In this document: positions 8,256 through 17,208 of the stretch, piece by piece
How the letters are laid out: each line of letters starts with the position of its first letter
Position numbering within the stretch: position 1 is the stretch's first letter
Assembly (NCBI GenBank): GCA_014860565.1
Contig: JACZJN010000128.1
Location: 1 to 64,000, forward strand
DNA from: Bacteroidota bacterium
GTDB taxonomy: Bacteria; Bacteroidota; Ignavibacteria; SZUA-365
Length of the DNA: 64,000 nucleotides
Direction: 5' to 3'
The notes under the pieces: model-generated
Told to the model about the DNA's origin: nothing
The model's input: the letters and a program-made list of their open reading frames with translations, nothing else
The model's database searches: none
Position numbers and translations under genes: made by a program

Positions 8256-8675
8256 ATGCTGATCGTCACGGCAGAAATACGAATTCCGGATACAGAAATC
8301 GAGGAGCGTTTCGTCCGTTCGTCGGGACCCGGTGGACAGAACGTGAACAAGGTCGCCACTGCAGTGCAGCTGCGCTTCGATGTCTTCCGCTCCCCTTCCC
8401 TTCCGGATGAAGTCCGTAGCCGTCTTCTCAGGCAGGCCGCGGCGCGTATCACCGACGACGGCATCCTCCTTATCGAAGCCCGGCGTTACCGCACACAGGA
8501 GCGCAACCGACAGGACGCCCGCGAACGTCTTTTGAAACTCGTACAGAAAGCGGCCCTGCCCCCGCGCCCCCGCAAACCCACGCGTCCCACTCGCGCCTCC
8601 AACCTCAAGCGCCTCGAATCCAAACGCCGCCGCGGGGAGATTAAAAAATCCAGGCAGGAGCGCGGCGCTCTATAA
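8256..8675 (+). CDS. arfB: Peptidyl-tRNA hydrolase ArfB (ribosome rescue)
   Basis: A 139-residue release-factor-like protein. The catalytic GGQ (residues 26-28, in SSGPGGQNVNKVAT) hydrolyses peptidyl-tRNA on stalled ribosomes. The basic C-terminal tail (~105-139, rich in Lys and Arg, ending KKSRQERGAL) enters the empty mRNA channel, as in E. coli ArfB/YaeJ (140 residues). It follows the patatin gene by five bases with no clear ribosome site of its own. Confidence 0.95.
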   Translation: MLIVTAEIRIPDTEIEERFVRSSGPGGQNVNKVATAVQLRFDVFRSPSLPDEVRSRLLRQAAARITDDGILLIEARRYRTQERNRQDARERLLKLVQKAALPPRPRKPTRPTRASNLKRLESKRRRGEIKKSRQERGAL

Positions 8676-8687
8676 CCAGCCATCCGT

Positions 8688-8740
8688 GAAAATCCGCTGC
8701 ATCCGTGTGCATCCGCGTTCCTGTCTTCATCCGCGTTCCA
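8688..8740. repeat. Short imperfect repeats between convergent genes
   Basis: The gap between arfB and the methyltransferase holds three copies of a CATCCG(C/T)GT-like word (GCATCCGTGT, GCATCCGCGTTCC, TCATCCGCGTTCC). It looks like a decayed dispersed intergenic repeat. It has no clear hairpin and no gene. Confidence 0.4.
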
Positions 8741-9277
8741 TCAGACGAGGAGCGCGCCTTCGAGCTGCAGCAGCTTCTTCTTACGGTCGATACCGCCGGC
8801 GTAGCCCGTGAGAGAGCCGCGTTCGCCGATCACGCGGTGACAGGGAATGATGATGGATATGGGATTTTTCCCCACCGCGCCACCTACGGCGCGTGACGCA
8901 TCGGGATTGCCGATGGCCTCGGCGACGTGGCGGTACGACACGGTTCCACCATAGGGAATCACACGCAGCGCGGTCCACACTTGCAGCTGGAAATCCGTAC
9001 CGAAGAGATGGGTCTTTATCCGGAATTTCTTCAGCTTCCCCTGGAAATACTTCTCCAGTTGCGATTGGATGGAAGCGTGCTCGCCGTGCTCGGGTTTGAT
9101 TTCGAATATCTTCAGATAGCGTGCCAGCCACTCGTACATTTCCTCACGATAGCCCTTGAATTCGAAGCCCAGATAACAGAGCGCCCCGTCGCAGGTTGCC
9201 AGATGCAGGTTTCCCAAAGGCGAGGGCATATGAGACATGATTATTACGGCGGGTTTGCGTGCGGAAGTGGCTGCCAT
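8741..9277 (-). CDS. ogt: Methylated-DNA--protein-cysteine methyltransferase
   Basis: A 178-residue suicide DNA-repair protein that moves alkyl groups from O6-alkylguanine to its own Cys146 in IIIPCHRVIGERG. The DNA-binding helix-turn-helix is in the preceding part (VWTALRVIPYGGTVSYRHVA), and the glycine-rich LTGYAGG loop and a Lys-rich end follow. The N-terminal ~75 residues are the short regulatory-like domain. The start at 9277 follows GGGACG; an internal ATG at 9238 (MSHMPSPLG) is also possible. A terminator upstream isolates it from the peptidase gene, so it has its own promoter. Confidence 0.93.
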   Translation of the reverse strand: MAATSARKPAVIIMSHMPSPLGNLHLATCDGALCYLGFEFKGYREEMYEWLARYLKIFEIKPEHGEHASIQSQLEKYFQGKLKKFRIKTHLFGTDFQLQVWTALRVIPYGGTVSYRHVAEAIGNPDASRAVGGAVGKNPISIIIPCHRVIGERGSLTGYAGGIDRKKKLLQLEGALLV

Positions 9278-9340
9278 GAAGCGTCCCGGCCTGGTGTAGA
9301 AGAATGGAATGCCGGAAATTACGTTTAATACGTCAAAAAA

Positions 9341-9374
9341 GAAACGCCGGCCACAACAAGGGGGCCGGCGTTTC
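9341..9374 (-). terminator. Strong rho-independent terminator of the M16 peptidase gene
   Basis: A perfect 12-base stem, GAAACGCCGGCC (9341-9352) with GGCCGGCGTTTC (9363-9374), around a 10-base loop. On the minus strand it is followed by TTTTTT, 21 bases after the peptidase stop. Confidence 0.92.
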
Positions 9375-9394
9375 TATTGCAGCAAATGGACAAG

Positions 9395-12247
9395 CTATTC
9401 TGCTTTTTCGCTCTCGGGCTTGGCCTCGGGATACAGAACGACCTGTATGTAGTTTTCGAGGTCAAGATACTTCTGAGCAGTTTTCTGCAGATCCTGCAGG
9501 CTCAACGCATCGATCTTCGAATCGTAGTCGAGCCATTCGTTGAGCGGATCGTTATTCATAAGCGATGATTGCAGACGGCCGAGCCAGAAACCGTTTTCCT
9601 TCATGTTGGTTTCCCGCTCGCGGCGCTGCAGTTCCTTGATCTTGTTCAGGTTCTCCTCGGTCGTGAGGTTGTCACGCGTATCCTTGAGCACATCGAACAG
9701 TGTGCCGAGCAGCTCGTCGACGCGTGCGGGATCGGTACCGAAATTCACCATCACCGTAAAGTCTTCCTCAGGGTAGCGGTCGGCACTGGCGCGTACGCCC
9801 ACACCGTAGGTTCCGCCCTTGTCCTCACGGATGGCTTCACGCAGCTTGATCGTGAGAAGCTCCTTGAGTGATGTAAGATCGTAGCGATTCTGATAGGTCC
9901 ATTCGAAAGGTCCATTGAAAATGACCGCGACCATGGACTTCTGATCGACGCCTTTATAGACCGACTTCTTGATGATGCCTTTCGGGGGACGCACGCCCGG
10001 ATCCTTCCACGTTTCCTTCCGACCTGTCACGGGGAGGGCGCCGATGTACTTTTCAAGCAAGGGACGCAATTCCTCTGCCTTCACATTCCCGACGAAAATG
10101 AATGTGAAATCGCCGGCGTCGGCGAAACGATCACGATAGAAATCGAAGGCCTTTTCTAGATCGATGGACTCGAGCCATTCCTTCGTAACAGGACGAACAC
10201 GAGGATGATAATTGGCAAGCGTCACCTGCATGGTGTCGGAAAACACGCGCTCGGGCATGTTTCCGAAATTCTCGAACATGGCGGACATTCTGGTCTTGAA
10301 GGATTCAAAGGCCGTGGTATCCTTGCGTGGCTGAGTGAAATACAAATACACCAGCTGTAGTGCGGTTTCAAGATCCTTCGGCGCGGCCTCTCCCGAGAAG
10401 CCTTCGTACTCGCCGCTGATGAAGGGGTTGACGCTCACTACCTTTCCGGCCAGAAGCTTCTTGAGCTGAATCGCATCGAATTCGCCGACGCCGCCGAGAT
10501 CGACCACTGTGGCCGCCATGGCACCCGAGGCGATGTCCTCGTCGCTGATGTAACCGTTGCCACCCGGACTGATCGCCGCGAAATCCACTTCATCCGCTTT
10601 GAAGTCCGTGGTTTTCAACAGCACGCGAATACCATTCGAAAGCATGAATTCGGTCACGCCAAGATCATCGAGATTTTTCTCGCTCGTAATTTTCACCTTC
10701 GAGGCAGGCACTTCGGCAAGCGGCTTATTGGCCACTTCGTCAACATACGCCTCGACCTGCATCTTGTCCACTTTTGCGAAAACCGCGCGGAGCTGATCTT
10801 CCGTGGGAACGGCGACGCCTTCTTTCTCAGGCATGCTCAGCGCTACAACACGGTTTTTCTCCGGCATCAGATCACCGGTCAGGCGATTGATATCACGAAT
10901 GGAAATCGTGGGCAGGTATTTCTTGTAGAGTTCATACTCGATTTCGATGCCGGGGATCGGTTCCTCGGTCAGGAAGTTCCGCACGAACTCCGACGCATGG
11001 GATTCAGACCGCGTCTTGTCTCGTTCGTTGTACGACTGCTCCATATTGCGCAGGACATTGGTCTTTGCGCGCTCGAGTTCGGAGGCAGTGAAACCGTGGT
11101 CCTTCACGCGCTTGGCTTCGATGAGCATTGCCTCGAAGCCGCGAAGCAAGCCGTCATCCTTCGTCGAAAGGCCGAGGACATACACATCCTTGGCACGGAC
11201 AAAGCCGCCCTTGCCGGAATACGCATTGATGAACGGGGGATCCTTTTTCTGCACGAGTTCGCTGAAGCGGTCATTGAGCATGCGGCTGTAGAGCTGCTCC
11301 ATCATGGATTTTCTGTAGTCAGAAACCTTGCGATCGACACTGGGCTGCATCTTGTGATACAACGAAAGCGATGTCCCCGTGGCTTCCTTGTCAGTGGCGA
11401 TGGCGAACATCAGCTCGTCGTGATCAGGCACCTCAAAAGTGGCGCGCGGTTTCGGATTCTCGCGAGCCGGAATACTGCCGAACATCTGCTTGATCTTATC
11501 TTCCATCTTGCTGACGTCGAAATCGCCGACGGCGACGACGCTCATGAGATCAGGACGATACCAGTCATGGTAAAAATTCTTGATGGTCTCGTATTTGAAG
11601 GTGCGGAGAATATCAGGCTTGCCGATGGGGAGACGGTCCGCGTACATCGATCCCTTCAGAAGGATCGGGAACTGCTTGTCGCGGATGCGGGCGCCGGCGC
11701 CGTTGCGCGAACGCCATTCCTCGATGATCACACCTCGTTCCTTATCGATTTCTTCGTCATCGAAGCTGACATTGCTCGCCCAGTCGACCAGCACCTGCAT
11801 GCCTTTTGTGACTGTTGCCTCATCGTCCATCGGCAGTTCGAGCATATACACCGTCTCGTCAAAGCTCGTATAGGCGTTGAGATCGGCACCGAAACGCATG
11901 CCGATCGACTCGAGATACTTCACCAATTCGTTCTTGTGAAAATTCTTGGTGCCGTTGAAGCACATGTGCTCGCAAAAATGCGCGAGCCCCTGTTGTTCGT
12001 CGGTTTCCAGAACGGAACCGGCATTGACCGCCAGGCGCAAGGCCACCCGGTTTTCAGGCCGGTGATTCTGCATGATGTAGTAAGTCATGCCGTTTCCCAA
12101 CTTGCCCATGCGGATTTTGGGATTGATAGGCAGCGTACTGCCGAGGCCGAGTGAGGAGGCGTTGATTTCCTTTTCCTGCGCATGCATCAGCGCGGGCACC
12201 GCGCAGACCAGCAACAGGAGGATTCCCAGGCGAGACAACGATCGCAT
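9395..12247 (-). CDS. M16 family zinc metallopeptidase, two-lobed, exported
   Basis: A 950-residue inverzincin. The first catalytic repeat has the reversed zinc motif HFCEH with His90, Glu93 and His94, and the downstream acidic run DLNAYTSFDETVY. A substrate-binding repeat follows (~200-400), then a second M16 pair (~520-950) without HxxEH, which forms the other half of the clam shell. The whole resembles PqqL-type periplasmic zinc proteases. The N-terminus is a signal peptide (ILLLLVCAVPALMHA). I start at 12247 because GGAG lies six bases before that ATG; the open frame goes 12 codons further. It likely degrades peptides in the periplasm. Confidence 0.92.
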   Translation of the reverse strand: MRSLSRLGILLLLVCAVPALMHAQEKEINASSLGLGSTLPINPKIRMGKLGNGMTYYIMQNHRPENRVALRLAVNAGSVLETDEQQGLAHFCEHMCFNGTKNFHKNELVKYLESIGMRFGADLNAYTSFDETVYMLELPMDDEATVTKGMQVLVDWASNVSFDDEEIDKERGVIIEEWRSRNGAGARIRDKQFPILLKGSMYADRLPIGKPDILRTFKYETIKNFYHDWYRPDLMSVVAVGDFDVSKMEDKIKQMFGSIPARENPKPRATFEVPDHDELMFAIATDKEATGTSLSLYHKMQPSVDRKVSDYRKSMMEQLYSRMLNDRFSELVQKKDPPFINAYSGKGGFVRAKDVYVLGLSTKDDGLLRGFEAMLIEAKRVKDHGFTASELERAKTNVLRNMEQSYNERDKTRSESHASEFVRNFLTEEPIPGIEIEYELYKKYLPTISIRDINRLTGDLMPEKNRVVALSMPEKEGVAVPTEDQLRAVFAKVDKMQVEAYVDEVANKPLAEVPASKVKITSEKNLDDLGVTEFMLSNGIRVLLKTTDFKADEVDFAAISPGGNGYISDEDIASGAMAATVVDLGGVGEFDAIQLKKLLAGKVVSVNPFISGEYEGFSGEAAPKDLETALQLVYLYFTQPRKDTTAFESFKTRMSAMFENFGNMPERVFSDTMQVTLANYHPRVRPVTKEWLESIDLEKAFDFYRDRFADAGDFTFIFVGNVKAEELRPLLEKYIGALPVTGRKETWKDPGVRPPKGIIKKSVYKGVDQKSMVAVIFNGPFEWTYQNRYDLTSLKELLTIKLREAIREDKGGTYGVGVRASADRYPEEDFTVMVNFGTDPARVDELLGTLFDVLKDTRDNLTTEENLNKIKELQRRERETNMKENGFWLGRLQSSLMNNDPLNEWLDYDSKIDALSLQDLQKTAQKYLDLENYIQVVLYPEAKPESEKAE

Positions 12248-12334
12248 CAGTAACTCCGTAATATGATCAGAAAAATGCATCATTGGTTATACGATACAAT
12301 ATTGTAAAAGATACGAGAAAATCGTCAGAAATAC

Positions 12335-12379
12335 GTAGGGCGGATTCATGAATCCCCGGGATTCACGCATCCGCCCTAC
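12335..12379. repeat. Imperfect palindromic repeat (GTAGGGCGGATTCATGAATC family)
   Basis: GTAGGGCGGATTCATGAATC and, inverted, GATTCACGCATCCGCCCTAC face each other across CCGG, forming a ~20-base stem with two mismatches. The same family occurs as a cluster at 24307-24469. It lies 25 bases past the stop of the cytochrome gene, with no T-run, so it is a dispersed palindrome more than a terminator. Confidence 0.85.
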
Positions 12380-12403
12380 AACTTTTCAACGAATGTTATC
12401 GTG

Positions 12404-14320
12404 TCACTCGAGAGGATTCATCGAATACGCATCGACCTCATCGTCTTCGTAGCCGAGTTTCTTCCAGTCGAGAACACCCGTTTTGGAATGACAATTGTTG
12501 CAGGTCAACGCACCGTTGCGGCGGACGGCGTGACTGATTTCCATCGACGCATCGTTCGGGATCCACCGCGCCTCGACCTTCCCCTTTTTCATCTCCTGCA
12601 CGTCATCGTAGGGATCGGTGTTCCAACCGGTGATGTACTTCCCGGATCCATCATCCATATACCGCATGAACTGGTCCATCAAGTATATCTTGAACATGGT
12701 TCCGTACATCATTTTCATCATGCTTTTATTCATTTCGACCGACGCCGCCTTCGACGGGTTACCGGAGAGATAATACGTCGGGAGGTTGTACGGCACGAAC
12801 ATGCCGCCGAAAGGCCCCATATTCTGCAAATCGATATGCTGCCGTCCGTTGAAGATCTTCATCGCATACAGCTTGGACGGTTTCTTTTTCGCGATCGGAC
12901 GCATGACCTTCTCGTACCATTTCGCGTAGTCGTAGTTCTTGAATTCGGGCCATACATGCGTCGGGTTGTAGAAGCGGTACAGGTTCTTTCCGTTCGGATT
13001 GTCGCCGATCGGATTGCCGAGGAACGTGGCGTCGCCATTCCACCAGACGTAGGTGATCGCTTTTGTCGGCTGCGTTTCCTTGACAATATCCGTGTACACA
13101 TGCACACCCGGATGCTCTTCATACGTCGTCTTGTTGAAATCGCGCATCGTCGCATTGTCTGCCTGCAGCGAAGGGATGTGACAGGTCACGCACGCGACCT
13201 TCTCGGTGTGGGCGTTGAGGAAATCGGCGATTTCTGCATTCTCGGAATGCGGTTCCGCGGTATGGCAGTTCTCGCAGGCAACCTCCACACCCGGCAGATC
13301 GTTGGTCATCATGGTCGTCGTATGATTGCCCTTGGCGATGTAATGCCCCTCTGTCACGTGGCAGTCGGTGCAATTGAGCCCCGCGGCCGCGTGGACGTCC
13401 CATGAAGGCGAGTATGGCGTGCCGCGTTTCGAACCGGGGTGCAGGACGCGCGGACGCTCGTGTCCGGTATTGAGGATGCTCTGGAAATAGCTGTGGTCAG
13501 TGGAATCGATATAGATATCCCCGCCGAAGTTATGCTGATGGCAGCGCAGGCAGGTCTGCGATGTGGTCTTGGTCACGGAGAGCGCCGCCCGCATGCCGCG
13601 GTCCTGTTCCCAGCGCTTCAATCCGTTCTTGTCCACGGTGACCTGCTTCCTGTTCATATCATAGGCAGCGGAATGGCAGATGAGACAGTCAACCGCCTCC
13701 TTTTCATTATCCTTTGTGACGTAGCCGGGCATGATCTCCCCAAGGGGCGCCTGGTACTGACCCCCGATATGGCACTGGCCGCAGCCTTCAGACATCGTGT
13801 CGCCTTTCGCGGTTACGACGATTTCGGCCCACGCGGTCATCGCGAACGACCCGGGTTTGGGGCAAGGACGATCAATTTTTCCCATCGGGAAATTGTCTGC
13901 CAATTCGCCGTTGAAGCCGTACACGTTGTCGTGTTTTTCAGTAAAAAAGCGGTAGTGGGTAGACGTGAGAAGGTTTTCCATGAGGTTGACCTTCTTTTCC
14001 TTGCCCGAATGCGCATCCTCAACCGTGATGTCTTCGTGACAACCAAGGCAGGTTTTCGGTCCCTCGTATGCCGTGATTCCCGCTTCCTTGAAAATCTTGA
14101 TATGCTTGAAATCGAGTTCGAAGCTGGATTCGAGGTCCTCCGCGATCCGATCGAACTGATCGGTGCTGACGCGTTCGATCGGGAAAACGATGTCCCCCGG
14201 ACGGCTGTCTTCAGGCATCATCCAGTTGATGACGTCGGAACGGAATGTCCACCCCAGTATGGCTATCAAGGGAATGATCGCGAGTATCGCGAAAAGAGAG
14301 GTGCGCGTTTTTTTTGTCAT
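12404..14320 (-). CDS. Octaheme c-type cytochrome, tetrathionate-reductase (OTR) family
   Basis: A 638-residue membrane-anchored cytochrome with exactly eight CxxCH haem sites, at Cys91, 180, 212, 257, 317, 349, 377 and 607. The N-terminal helix (~7-25) is uncleaved-anchor-like, leaving the haem domain in the periplasm. Haem number, spacing with one isolated C-terminal site, and length fit the octaheme tetrathionate reductase family, related to octaheme nitrite and hydroxylamine enzymes. Family members can reduce tetrathionate, nitrite or hydroxylamine; the substrate here cannot be read. All sites are CxxCH, with no NrfA-like CxxCK. GGAG lies six bases before the ATG. No quinol oxidase partner or cytochrome maturation genes are adjacent. 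Confidence 0.88.
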   Translation of the reverse strand: MTKKTRTSLFAILAIIPLIAILGWTFRSDVINWMMPEDSRPGDIVFPIERVSTDQFDRIAEDLESSFELDFKHIKIFKEAGITAYEGPKTCLGCHEDITVEDAHSGKEKKVNLMENLLTSTHYRFFTEKHDNVYGFNGELADNFPMGKIDRPCPKPGSFAMTAWAEIVVTAKGDTMSEGCGQCHIGGQYQAPLGEIMPGYVTKDNEKEAVDCLICHSAAYDMNRKQVTVDKNGLKRWEQDRGMRAALSVTKTTSQTCLRCHQHNFGGDIYIDSTDHSYFQSILNTGHERPRVLHPGSKRGTPYSPSWDVHAAAGLNCTDCHVTEGHYIAKGNHTTTMMTNDLPGVEVACENCHTAEPHSENAEIADFLNAHTEKVACVTCHIPSLQADNATMRDFNKTTYEEHPGVHVYTDIVKETQPTKAITYVWWNGDATFLGNPIGDNPNGKNLYRFYNPTHVWPEFKNYDYAKWYEKVMRPIAKKKPSKLYAMKIFNGRQHIDLQNMGPFGGMFVPYNLPTYYLSGNPSKAASVEMNKSMMKMMYGTMFKIYLMDQFMRYMDDGSGKYITGWNTDPYDDVQEMKKGKVEARWIPNDASMEISHAVRRNGALTCNNCHSKTGVLDWKKLGYEDDEVDAYSMNPLE

Positions 14321-14443
14321 TGCTGCTCCATGAATGCAGGTTGTCGCGGTTTCGGACCGTATGGTTTTCAGATACGTCGGTCCTGTGTATCACGTTGTTG
14401 GATGCGTGAAGCCATGCCGGGGATTCAGCGACCGTGATTTTTT

Positions 14444-16138
14444 TTATGGACGGGATTTGCCCGAAAGGAGGTCCTTCTGCCGTCTTTTTCCTGCCAGTCC
14501 CTTCTCGACATGAAGGGGTTCGCCGGTGAAGGGATCGCGCCCGGTATGGTACATCACGCTCGCCCACGTGCCGGGCGTTGGCGTAAATATCTGTACTTGT
14601 TCAGGTGCGATCTGCAGTTCCGAAGCAGCAAAACGCTGTAGCGTCCGCATGTGCGATTCGTCGGAACCCGGGTAGGCCGCGATGAAATAATAGGTCAGGA
14701 ACTGTTTCTTCCCCACCTCCCGCGAAAGCGCGAAAAAGCGTTCCCGAAAATCGAGCAGATCCTCCGTGCCACCTTTCCCCATCAAATGAAGAATGGCAGG
14801 ATCGCTGTGTTCCGGGGCGAGTTTCAGCTGACCGGACACGTGATGCCGCACGAGTTCTTCCATGAATTCCATGCCGCAGCGCCGGTCACTCATCACCATG
14901 TCGTGCCGAATACCACTTGCGACAAATACTTTACGGATCCCGTCGATACTGCGTAGTTTCTGGAGCAGACGCGTGTAACGGGAATGGTCCACGGGCATTT
15001 GCCGACAGATTTCCGGGAACACACACCGCTTCTCGCTGCACGCCCCTTTCTCGATTTTCTTCGTGCATTCGAAACCGTACATGTTGGCGGTCGGTCCACC
15101 GACATCGGGAATGATGCCGCGGAATCTCGGATGCCGGGTCAGCCCCGCGGCTTCGTCAAGTATCGACTGTTCGCTGCGCCAGCGCACGCGCCGTCCCTCA
15201 TGGACCGCAATGGCGCAGAAGTTGCACTCCCCGTAGCAGCCGCGGTGGGTCTGCAGCGAAAAGCTGATCGTATCCAATGCGGTGATTTTCCCCTGTCCTC
15301 GATAGGAAGGATGCGCGTCGCGTGCGAACGGCAGCGCGGCGATGGCATCGAGTTCTCGCTGCGATTCATACGCGGGAGGCGGATGCTGGATCAGCCAGCG
15401 GTCGCCGTGCTTCTGGGCCAGTCCATGTGCCGTGACAGGATCGGTGTTATCGTAAAACACCCGATACATTGCACTGAAGGCCTCGACATCTGTACGGACC
15501 TGCTCATACGCCGGAAGTTCGATGTAGCCCGGGACAGCCTCGCGCGTAATCTCACAGGTTCCGGGAATGCCGCTTGCGGGTGCGCCGTCTCTCAGGCGCT
15601 CCGCCAACATGCGGATCGTGCGCTCAGCCATGCCGTACACGAGGAGATCGGCCTTGGCATCGAAAAGCAGTGAACGACGCACGTTGTCGTTCCAGTAATC
15701 GTAATGCGCGATGCGCCGGAGACTTGCCTCGAGTCCCCCGAGCACAATCGGCACCGTGCGTTTGAAATGCTGTCGGATGAGCGTGCTGTACACAATGCTC
15801 GCACGGTCGGGTCGTCGCGTATTCTCGCCGCCGGGCGTGTAATCATCTCCCCGCCGCTTCTTTTTCAGCGCGGTGTAGTTTGCGACCATCGAGTCGACGC
15901 TTCCGGCGGAAATCCCCCAGAAAAGGCGTGGCTCCCCGAGCCGGGTAATATCCTTCGCCGACCGGACATCGGGTTGCGCGATCACGCCCACACGGAAGCC
16001 TGCATCGACGAGCACCCGGCCAACGACCGCGACGCCGATCTGCGGGGCGTCGATGTACGCGTCGCCGCTGACCAGAATCACGTCGAGTGCATCCCAGCCC
16101 AGCGCACGCATTTCCTCTTGGCTCATCGGCAGGAACAT
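14444..16138 (-). CDS. YgiQ-family radical SAM protein
   Basis: A 564-residue radical SAM protein. The N-terminal ~200 residues form a B12-binding-like/Rossmann region with the family phrases DAYIDAPQIGVAVVGRVL and VPIVLGGLEASLRRIAHYDYW. The iron-sulfur motif CYGECNFC (Cys301, 305, 308) follows. C-terminal phrases GKGGTEDLLDF and FTPTPGTWASVMYHTG are also typical. It is shorter than E. coli YgiQ (739) because the C-terminal extension is cut back. Its function is unknown; it is related to methylthiotransferase-like enzymes. The start is six bases from the aldolase stop, so the two share an operon. Confidence 0.9.
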   Translation of the reverse strand: MFLPMSQEEMRALGWDALDVILVSGDAYIDAPQIGVAVVGRVLVDAGFRVGVIAQPDVRSAKDITRLGEPRLFWGISAGSVDSMVANYTALKKKRRGDDYTPGGENTRRPDRASIVYSTLIRQHFKRTVPIVLGGLEASLRRIAHYDYWNDNVRRSLLFDAKADLLVYGMAERTIRMLAERLRDGAPASGIPGTCEITREAVPGYIELPAYEQVRTDVEAFSAMYRVFYDNTDPVTAHGLAQKHGDRWLIQHPPPAYESQRELDAIAALPFARDAHPSYRGQGKITALDTISFSLQTHRGCYGECNFCAIAVHEGRRVRWRSEQSILDEAAGLTRHPRFRGIIPDVGGPTANMYGFECTKKIEKGACSEKRCVFPEICRQMPVDHSRYTRLLQKLRSIDGIRKVFVASGIRHDMVMSDRRCGMEFMEELVRHHVSGQLKLAPEHSDPAILHLMGKGGTEDLLDFRERFFALSREVGKKQFLTYYFIAAYPGSDESHMRTLQRFAASELQIAPEQVQIFTPTPGTWASVMYHTGRDPFTGEPLHVEKGLAGKRRQKDLLSGKSRP

Positions 16139-16144
16139 TGTCGG

Positions 16145-16876
16145 CTAGCGCTCGCTTTCTTCGTCGCCGGGGGAATCCGATCCGGCAATCATTGAAGTGG
16201 GGGCTGCCGGTGAGATCTCCTCCCGGGTCGGAATCTGCTGTCCGTAGGTGCGGAATTTCTCGATGATGCGCTGCATCTCTTCGTCCGACAACAGTACCGG
16301 GGTGCCGATGGCACGGGTCTGCCAGTATATTTGCGCGACGAATTCTATTTCCTCCGCCACGGTGAATGCCATGCCCACGTCATGTCCCACCGCGAGCAGA
16401 CCGTGGGTCGCGAGCAGGACGGCGTTGTGGTCCCTTCCGAGCGTCTCCGCTGCCGCGAGTGCGAGTTCCTCACTCCCATAGGTCGCGTACGGAGCCACGG
16501 GCACGTTTCTTCCGGCGAAACCGATCAGATAGTGTACCGGGGGAATTTCTTCGCGGAGACAGGCGAAGGTCGCTGCGAATGCCGAATGCGTATGCACGAT
16601 CGCCCCCACGTCGCTGCGTGCGGCATACACCGCGGCATGCATGCGCCATTCGGAAGACGGTGCCCGCTTCCCCGCCACGACCCTGCCTTCGCCGTCCATG
16701 ACCACGACGTCTTTCGGACGCATGGCGTCATACCCGATGCCGGTCGGGCTCATGCAGAAATGGTCCGTTCCCGAAATACGGATGCTGATATTGCCTCCCG
16801 ATCCGGTGGTCAGTCGCGCCACCAGCATGCGGCGGAGATAATCAACTACTTCGTTACGTTCGTTTTCGTGCTTCAT
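16145..16876 (-). CDS. Class II aldolase/adducin-family protein
   Basis: A 243-residue zinc aldolase of the fuculose-phosphate type. Probable metal ligands are His95 and His97 (IVHTHSAF) and His158 (LATHGL), with Glu76 as the acid/base (SSEWRMH). GSGGNIS near residue 26 is the usual phosphate-binding loop. It would cleave a sugar phosphate to dihydroxyacetone phosphate plus an aldehyde, but FucA, AraD and MtnB (methylthioribulose dehydratase) share these features, so the substrate is open. The start is fixed by AGGAGG seven bases before the ATG at 16876; the longer open frame is not needed. First gene of a two-gene unit with the YgiQ gene. Confidence 0.87.
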   Translation of the reverse strand: MKHENERNEVVDYLRRMLVARLTTGSGGNISIRISGTDHFCMSPTGIGYDAMRPKDVVVMDGEGRVVAGKRAPSSEWRMHAAVYAARSDVGAIVHTHSAFAATFACLREEIPPVHYLIGFAGRNVPVAPYATYGSEELALAAAETLGRDHNAVLLATHGLLAVGHDVGMAFTVAEEIEFVAQIYWQTRAIGTPVLLSDEEMQRIIEKFRTYGQQIPTREEISPAAPTSMIAGSDSPGDEESER

Positions 16877-17014
16877 TGCGCTGCCTCCTGTGCATCGACA
16901 ATGTACAAAAAACCGCGCTGGAGGGCATCTTCCGATTTTGCATATTGAATCGAAGTCGTATATTAGGAATGTTAACCGCACATATGATAGCGATCAGTCA
17001 TAGAAGGAGGAATC

Positions 17015-17197
17015 ATGAGCAAATACCAGGAGTTGCTTGATCTGGTGAAGACCTTCGAGCAGGATTTCGAGAAGTTCTACGTCAAGAGCAACAAATCCGC
17101 CGGCACTCGCCTGCGCAAGCACATGAACGAACTGAAGAAGTTCGCCCAGGATGTGCGCATGGAAGTGCAGACACTCAAGAAGACCGACGGAGAGTAA
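17015..17197 (+). CDS. Histone H1-like nucleoid protein (Hc1 family)
   Basis: A 60-residue basic helical protein. VKSNKSAGTRLRKHMNELKK followed by FAQDVRMEVQTLKK is the signature of the short Hc1-like proteins common in Bacteroidota and Chlorobiota. These bind DNA non-specifically and help compact the nucleoid. Ribosome site AGAAGGAGG lies five bases before the ATG, consistent with high expression. It is divergent from the aldolase gene across 138 bases and only 11 bases ahead of a DNA glycosylase gene, probably co-transcribed. Confidence 0.9.
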   Translation: MSKYQELLDLVKTFEQDFEKFYVKSNKSAGTRLRKHMNELKKFAQDVRMEVQTLKKTDGE

Positions 17198-17208
17198 GCG
17201 GTTGCCGG

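Noticed and set aside
10997-12154. A 385-codon plus-strand frame inside the M16 peptidase gene
   Set aside because: Shadow frame of a confidently assigned gene; His/Arg-rich translation with no recognisable domain.
12401-14437. Two long plus-strand frames (334 and 332 codons) over the octaheme cytochrome
   Set aside because: The opposite strand encodes eight haem motifs in one frame; the plus frames are reverse images of it.
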